Below are positions 59,301 to 64,000 of a DNA stretch of 64,000 bases, piece by piece. Position 1 is the stretch's first letter, and each line of letters opens with the position of its first letter. The translations under genes and the position numbers were made by a program. The notes beneath the pieces are model-generated. The model saw only the letters and a list, made by a program, of their open reading frames with translations, ran no database searches and was not told where the DNA came from. This DNA comes from Schistosoma haematobium (taxonomy: Eukaryota; Platyhelminthes; Trematoda; Strigeidida; Schistosomatidae), in contig NC_067195.1 of assembly GCF_000699445.3 (NCBI RefSeq), positions 20,035,287 through 20,099,286 on the forward strand, read 5' to 3'.

Positions 59301-62300
59301 CAAAAATGAGACACTTGGATCGGTCATGGGCTGTCTTAAAATGAAGCGTTCGCATTATCGTTAGCCTACGTAAATGAAAAGGTCTTCAGTTTACCGTTTT
59401 ATCAACACTACTGGTGTCTTGTATTCAGAGTAAGGACTAGTTCTTAGAAATCCATTTCCTTTACTGTCTCTTTAAGATTGTGATCACTTGGCCGATGTGG
59501 CAATATCAAGTTTGAGTCCTTTTCATGTTCTGTGGTACCTGGAGTATTAGAGCATCAGAGATTTATTAGCGATTTGTTCTGTTGCCGATGTAGTTCAGGA
59601 CTGGGCAACCTGATTCGGTGTTATAGCACGTAATCTCTCTGTCACAGCTGTCGGTGTCGTATCCTGTTAAAACATCAACTTGTAATCTGGGTCAGTCAAA
59701 ATTGTTTCTGAAGTAACCGTCACCACTGTCGTAAATCCCACTGAAACATATAAATTAACACTGTCATCACAGTTATAATCCAAAGACTTCACAAAATAAC
59801 ACATTTATATATGGAATATTAAACTAAAGAACAAATATATTCAAGAGCCTTTTAATAAGCAAATAATTGGAAAATATGAAAAATATATGTCATTCACTCT
59901 ACAGTGCAATTAATATCTGACTTTAAACTTATCTTGTTTCGTTTACCTGTTTTTAATCACTATTATTCCTTGTTTTAAGCTTCATGATCTTGATGTTGTG
60001 TTATATTGTGTGATACTTATCGTGATGATCATGTGCGAAGTTGTCCGGATAGTTACTACTGTAATCTGTTTTTTTCCCAAAGTTTTGTTCTTCGGTTAGA
60101 TATGTGCTTAGAAATAATAGAGAAGTATTAAGCTATGTCTGAACCCTCTCGAATTCATGCGAAACTGTACATTGTTAGGTGAAATTTGGTAAGAAACTGT
60201 CCATCCTTTTCGGGTTAAATGAAGGAATCGGTATTTAGGTATAAAATTTTTTAGAAAGGTAAATGACACCAAATTGTTACACTTTGTAAAATACTTGTTA
60301 TTGATCTTATCGTTGATTGTTTACTTGCTTTCTATTGCCAGACTGAGATAAACCAAAATCACAAACTCTAAAAGTTTATATGTTTGTTCGTTATTTTTAG
60401 TGAACTTACTCTACATTTTATACCATCATACACTTTCCCTCTTTATGAGTTAGGTAATCTCAACAGCAATAACTTTATAATATATGTGTATCACTTAGCT
60501 GTTTGTTAGTATCTTTTACTACCTAGTAACACCAAGTTTGCGTGCCACGATGTACAAAATGTGTGGAGACTCATCTGACCCTGTCGACATACTCATACCC
60601 TTATACGTAAGTACATCATGTACTGTGCATCTTTGAAATGCAAATTACTTTTGAAAGATTGAAAGGAATCCGTGCCGCATTCATTCTTTTTAGGTAACTT
60701 GTTAGAAATAGTCGGGAAGTTCATGTATCTGGGTAGTGTTATCAGAGAGGATGGCGGCATGACAAACGAAACCGATATACGTATAGTGAAAGCCAGAATG
60801 GCTTATACCAATTTGGAAAGTCTTTGGCAACGCTGTGATATTAGTCTGGCTGTATATAACCGGGTTTACAACCCGTGGGTAAGAGCGTTTCTGCTCCATG
60901 CTTGTGAAAACTAGCGTTTGGCGACTCCATTTAATCATCCTTATCTCCAAAAGGATTGCTCATATCCATTGTCAACACTATGTTAGTAACGTTAAGGTTC
61001 AGCACTTTGTGTTCAAACCCAGTGGCGATAATTCAGTTCAAATTACCATCTCGAAACACCGACTTCAATGGCTTGGGGATGTGTTACTATTGTCATCCCA
61101 TTGATTTCCACATCGTTCATCATTTAACAAATCTGGGACTGGGCGAAAAAAGTAAGGAAGTGATTAGTTTTTGACATGGTGCCTTTGCATTAAATATTCC
61201 TGACATCTATTGGTCCATTGCGGTTTTTGATGCTATCAGATATAATTCAAAATAGAATGCAGTGGCTGTGTTGTTGTAGTTTTCTGGTGAATGTTTGAGA
61301 AAAATAGGATGAACTCTGTTAACTAGAAGAAGACTTTCTTGACTACATTCTTAGCTGAACGGTACCAAATACTATTCCTCTTCAACTATTTATTGATTCT
61401 GCCATCCTTCTCTTCTCTATTTTTTCACAATATCACCACTTCATTTGTATAGCGCATTTTTTTAAATGTAGTGAACCATAACCTACGTGTTTTAAATAAA
61501 TGATATATAGACTAGTTCATAGTATACATACCATTACTTTTACTAATTACACAAATTCAAATTGTTTTATTTTTTTAGAATTTTAACATTGTCTTTAAAT
61601 CGATATCTTAAGGTTTATTAAATTATTCTGCTAAACTTACCAGTTCATAAAAAATGAGTAATTAGCTACTGAACATAAATCATAGTGAAAATGCATTCAA
61701 AGTTCATAAAGTAATGCAGCAAAAATGTGTTCAAAGTCGACTTTATATTCATCTTAAATCAATATTGATTTTCCTCCTTATAAGTTATATTTGGAGATTC
61801 AACATCCTCAATAAATCCATATACATGTTGCTTCCTTTCCTTTTTTTTTTATAACTACGTGAAAGAATATTCTTGGCTTTTTTCATCTTTATTGATACTC
61901 GTATTTTCCATATGTGTTTCAAGATATTCATATGTTTATATTTTAGGTGGTTGGGTTCTAAGCGTTTCATTTTCGGCAGATGGAAACAAATTAGCATGGA
62001 CTAAGCATAATTCAACAATTTTTGTAGCTGATGCAAGTATCAGTGCCACACCTATTGTTACACGTTTACGAACTGATTTCTTACCTTTCGTCAGTTGCAT
62101 TTGGATTGGACCATCAACTTTTGTAGCAGGTGGTTACGACTGTTGTCCTATGCTGTTTAGATATAATGACCAATCGATCAGTTTTGTTCACCAGGTACGT
62201 CGATTCGATTGTCATATACCTGTTATTTTATAAAAAGATGTGTGCGTCATTTTTATGTATAGTGTGCTTTTCATGGAAAATTTTTGGTTTAGTTCTGTTA

Positions 62301-63919
62301 CTTGCGGATGTACAAACATTATTTCTTGCAGATGTAGTAGTCTTTGTTCATCTCCTCTCATTGTGTTGGTGTGTATTATGACAAACTGAACCGGTGTGCA
62401 TCTGTACCAAGTCCTGTATTGTTAAATGACTTTAGTGACTAACTACTTCTAAGTAGTATGCATGATTTGCTTATAAATGTACGTTCGTATTTTAATGCAT
62501 TGTTGTTTTTTGGTTCAATTAGGAAGGGTAGATAGTCACTGTTCATCCACTAAATACAAACCGAGTCGCTTCATGCCAATGTATATAAATAGCTACTACT
62601 GTTATTATTCGGAGTTGATCACACTTATAGTCTTGTGCAATAACAACTAGGTTTTATTCCATAAGTACTTCTAGGTAATCAAAATGTAAGCATGTCTTAT
62701 TGTAATTGATTGGGATTTATCCATTAGAATAATTTGCTTGATACAAATTTTTTAACCTATTCGGTTCTTGGAATCGAACCCATAATGTAGTTTGATTGCA
62801 TAACCTAAGTAAATGGTTATAGTACTGTAAACTTTTATAATTTAACGGTGCTACTATTACGTATTATCAAGTCACGCACTTAATCCTCATCTTATAAATC
62901 CTTGATATTTGTATTTCAGTTCTCAATATACATCTATATCTTTCAGTATGTCCTCTTTTTATTCCCTCTTTCTGTGCTAATGTGGAACGCCGCAACTTAA
63001 ATTGGTGTATTTCGTGTTATTTCCTTTCAGATTGAGTTCCTTATGTCTTTTTGTAATAGAACAAACTATATATATGGTCTCAACTTATTCTATTAGTAAT
63101 GATTCTTTCAACGCGTTAAGTAAATGCTGAATCAAATATAGATAAGCTCTGAGCCGTAGGACATCTCACATAAGCGCATATACACAAATACGAATCGTAA
63201 TTGTCGCTATCTGTCATTCTTACAAACTAATCAAGGTTTATCGAAAAGTTATTCTCTCGTATGTTTTACATAAAGTACTTTTCTTCAGAAACGAACCAAT
63301 CTTTTTCTCTAGATAAACTTTATAAGAGGAGACTGGTGGAGATTTATGACTACCTTACTTTTTAGAAAAAGCTATCCTAATTATGTGCATGATTAACATT
63401 TGTATTGTTTAGATAGAAAATTAGTTAGGTAAAATGTGTTTCTATCGAATGCTTGGAAATGTGTTTGATTGCCTTCATTTAGATACGGTTACAAGTCAAT
63501 AAGGTATTGAATAATGCACATCTTAGATAGAAGTATAACGTGGTAATTGGTTTCGTCGTATGAGTATATCATCAAATGTTTGCATCGAACTTGGATTATG
63601 TTTCGTAAGTGATATTTTTGACTATTTTGATTCATAGGTGACAGAGTAAACTGGTAATCAAGCTTTTTTATCGGGAGGGCTTGAAATGAATGATGATTGC
63701 TAGTGGAAACAAGAATAATATTTGTTTTATAGATTTTTATATTTGTTGTTCATGACGCTATCTGAATTATCTTTGTTCCCCAACCTAGTTGGATACTAAG
63801 AGTGAATCTCGATATGGTGGAAAGGTAACAGCTATGAAGAAATTTCAAGATATTGATCGCATGGCTACAGCTGATAATACTAGCTCTCGTTTACCGACGA
63901 TTCATCAAAACTGCATTAA
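47092..63919 (+). CDS. ARPC1: Actin-related protein 2/3 complex subunit 1 (ARPC1), 5' part; gene continues past window
   Basis: Coding exons 47092-47388, 47438-47753, 61947-62194 and 63789-63919 join in frame into about 330 residues; the family usually has about 370, so the last ~40 codons lie beyond 64000. ARPC1 is the WD40-propeller subunit of the Arp2/3 complex that nucleates branched actin filaments; it works in the cytoplasm and contacts ARPC4/ARPC5 and nucleation-promoting factors. Recognisable family sequences are SCSADRNAYVWNK, AAVCVKWSPLEDRFAVGSGS, IKKPIRSTVTCIDWHPNNVL, SDFHARIFSAF, GGWVLSVSFSADGNKLAWTK and a CCPMLFRYND blade near residue 275. The last exon is the charged linker before the final blade (KVTAMKKFQDIDRM). 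The start ATG sits in ACCAATGGC and the family begins at this point. No frameshift or missing blade is seen. Confidence 0.93.
47389..47437 (+). other. ARPC1: ARPC1 intron 1 (49 bp)
   Basis: A very short intron, gtacgttgta ... attgtcaag. Removing it joins LVLLM to IDRAAVCVKW, matching the conserved LVIL-(R)I(N/D)RAA of the family. Reading through it instead meets a stop at once. Tiny introns near the 5' end are common in schistosome genes. Confidence 0.88.
47438..47753 (+). other. ARPC1: ARPC1 coding exon 2
   Basis: 316 nt, starting ATC GAT AGA and ending GGG GAA G before gtgagtgg (phase 1). It encodes the third and fourth blades, including the highly conserved IRSTV..IDWHPNN block. Confidence 0.9.
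49650..49661. repeat. Left target-site duplication of the B2 insertion
   Basis: ctcctcccaaat, identical to 51083-51094. The other family A copy has 'attcctcccaaat' once at the matching place (about 54120-54132), showing this was the uninterrupted target. Confidence 0.85.
49662..51082 (+). mobile_element. RTE-like retrotransposon (subfamily B2), 5'-truncated, nested in family A
   Basis: The insertion starts inside the RT coding region (QIDHILAIRQILEHRYAYRR, then VLDLKAAFDSADREVLW). It goes on through a stop to LMKALYLNTTSRVRAYGKLS, VRQGCLLSPFLFNFIIDLLL, GIDLLPGGPLIDLEYADDIV (YADD near 50037) and, after a frameshift near 50080, CFSPSKCKLLLQDW, ETWPLRVEDTRKLL, CLRSIAGICWDHRVSN and LGHVLCMPGHRLPRRA to 50689. 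The 3' untranslated part ends in a tiny repeat tail, ctgactgactgact (51071-51084). The 12-bp duplications on both sides mark it as a target-primed insertion that happened after the family A copy was in place. Confidence 0.9.
51083..51094. repeat. Right target-site duplication of the B2 insertion
   Basis: ctcctcccaaat, identical to 49650-49661; family A sequence resumes directly after it. Confidence 0.85.
52796..53752 (-). mobile_element. B1 RTE-like fragment, 3' half of a chimeric element
   Basis: Antisense B1 sequence from the 'tatacagacaactcagga' segment (the YTNTSGRVRAFN region of B1) to just past RALFIDH. Palm motifs are GVRQGSSTSPFLSNF and LLDLEYKDDIVLLC, where the YADD box reads YKDD. 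The C-terminal frame 52745-53005 has CLRRIADVQW and LGHVLRMSSRRIPHRAL. The GVRQG segment occurs twice in a row (about 53700-53640 and 53555-53490). The 5' end is fused directly to family A sequence, and the 3' end stops at the 5' end of the next family A copy. Confidence 0.8.
53745..55885 (-). mobile_element. Family A (SR2-like RTE) copy, 5' two-thirds, fused to B1
   Basis: In antisense: a leader starting near 55885, then TTRATIFIDTWNVWAMWETR and LAVLEIIETHWIQAE (endonuclease start, 55650-55550), MLLYSGHEEENV and WESHGPKIIKVSFKTKDEI (55500-55340), and the endonuclease end GGTIFPHKRIHKATWVSPDH and ENQIDHICISKRFKR (55100-54960). RT follows in decayed form, to WMQLDDLDRADDLALLSHTH and GRGKILKYNTENTNPITPDG (53941-53760). 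At ITPDGETL it switches to B1 sequence. The palm box reads RADD instead of FADD. The copy is inactive. Confidence 0.85.
55900..57420 (-). mobile_element. B-family RTE-like copy, leader to N-terminal RT, antisense
   Basis: On the minus strand the 57420-57150 part resembles the leader seen at 28860-28990. The 57000-56450 part has pieces of an endonuclease C-terminus (a SDHALVCVNL-like region near 56720; KRIDVCKLAVASIPDKYQTE near 56660-56600). The 56440-55950 part has pieces of the linker before RT (SSFRRKTVQCLRKNRRPDGL; PEAPQITRPDDSTSKTLFRD, where the family has KAPGPD). No open frame is longer than 65 codons. The assignment rests on order and weak similarity. Confidence 0.5.
58190..58460 (-). 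mobile_element. B2 RTE-like RT palm fragment
   Basis: The minus-strand frame 58500-58147 reads NTTSRVKAYGKLSSEFSISS, AVRQGCPLSPFLFNFIIDLL, SGINLLPGGPLIDLEYADDL and VLFGEDIDKMKSLL. It is nearly the same peptide as the B2 copy at 49825-50080. Only this ~90-residue palm segment is present, with an intact YADD. Both ends are abrupt. Confidence 0.85.
58461..60689. other. No gene recognised (intron 2 of ARPC1)
   Basis: Short frames only. No repeat family was recognised. Confidence 0.45.
60690..61490 (+). mobile_element. B1 RTE-like 3' fragment
   Basis: The frame at 60672-60914 reads LEIVGKFMYLGSVIREDGGM, IRIVKARMAYTNLESLWQRC and VYNPWVRAFLLHACEN. It then passes a stop to a decayed HYVSNVKVQHFVF and HRLQWLGDVLL region (60980-61090). 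It corresponds to the C-terminal third of the B1 protein. The 3' part ends in an aaataaat tail near 61495. Inactive. Confidence 0.8.
61947..62194 (+). other. ARPC1: ARPC1 coding exon 3
   Basis: 248 nt after the acceptor atattttag; GT completes the split Gly codon. It encodes GGWVLSVSFSADGNKLAWTK to SFVHQ and ends CAG before gtacgtcg (phase 0). Two WD40 blades. Confidence 0.9.
62195..63788 (+). other. ARPC1: ARPC1 intron 3 (1.6 kb)
   Basis: gtacgtcgat ... ttccccaacctag. A reverse tRNA-like B box (ggaatcgaacc, 62770-62780) suggests a small SINE remnant at about 62745-62800. Nothing else was recognised. Confidence 0.75.
63789..63919 (+). other. ARPC1: ARPC1 coding exon 4
   Basis: 131 nt, LDTKSESRYGGKVTAMKKFQ through PTIHQNCIK, ending before gtaagttc (phase 2). 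It is the variable, charged linker that precedes the C-terminal blade in ARPC1. The downstream exon is outside the window. Confidence 0.85.
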
Positions 63920-64000
63920 GTAAGTTCAGTTGATTGCTGTTCTTCATTTTTATTTTATGTTAAGGTTACTCTTGAGTGAACAGCAGCATAGCGTTATACA

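Larger units (their letters stand above)
47754..61946 (+). other. ARPC1: ARPC1 intron 2 (14.2 kb)
   Basis: From gtgagtgg to an acceptor reading atgtttatattttag. It carries the retroelement copies listed below between 48.3 and 61.5 kb. The parts 47754-48354, 57421-58189, 58461-60689 and 61491-61946 show no gene. The stretch 48090-48300 may be a further repeat that was not recognised. Confidence 0.85.

Noticed and set aside
1..64000. Spliced-leader exon or SL RNA gene
   Set aside because: A visual scan for the schistosome leader start found no convincing match.

Overview
The window looks like nuclear DNA of a blood fluke (genus Schistosoma, species not fixed). It is AT-rich and its genes are broken by very long introns. 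The repeats are those of schistosomes: degenerate RTE/SR2/Perere-type and CR1-like non-LTR retrotransposons, a Penelope-like relic, a gypsy-like relic, and SINEs resembling Sm-alpha that carry hammerhead-ribozyme remnants. No prokaryotic or organellar features are seen. Family names come from recognising translated motifs; no search was run. In this annotation 'family A' is an SR2-like RTE with a FADD-type box, and 'B1' and 'B2' are two subfamilies of another RTE-like group with a YADD box.

Two protein-coding genes can be supported, transcribed away from each other. A monocarboxylate-transporter-like SLC16 gene lies on the minus strand (coding 39264 to 22638). It has three coding exons that join in frame into about 923 residues, with introns of about 1.6 kb and 12.3 kb. 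An ARPC1 (Arp2/3 complex subunit 1, WD40) gene starts on the plus strand at 47092. It has four coding exons in the window and continues past the right edge. Its intron 1 is 49 bp and its intron 2 is 14.2 kb.

Layout. 1-22.5 kb has no supported host gene. It holds a B1 copy (2.1-3.5 kb), a CR1-like fragment (5.3-6.1 kb), a pair of 1.43-kb inverted arms (6396-7828 and 12517-13949) flanking a spacer with a gypsy-like relic, a nearly perfect 303-bp palindrome flanked by a 12-bp direct repeat (14.45-14.80 kb), and then quiet AT-rich DNA. 22.5-39.3 kb is the SLC16 gene; its large intron holds a hammerhead-SINE remnant, a short non-autonomous LINE derivative and a Penelope-like relic. 39.3-47.1 kb is the divergent intergenic region with two CR1-like copies, a SINE and an LTR-like stretch. 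47.1-64 kb is ARPC1; its second intron contains a pile of antisense family A and B copies, including one datable nested insertion and one A/B chimera.

The two host genes have unrelated roles (membrane transport; actin branching) and nothing suggests a shared pathway. The interest lies in the repeats: a palindromic insertion with a target-site-like duplication, a long inverted duplication carrying an unrecognised exon-like reading frame, chimeric retroelements, and ribozyme-bearing SINEs. No new multi-gene system was found.
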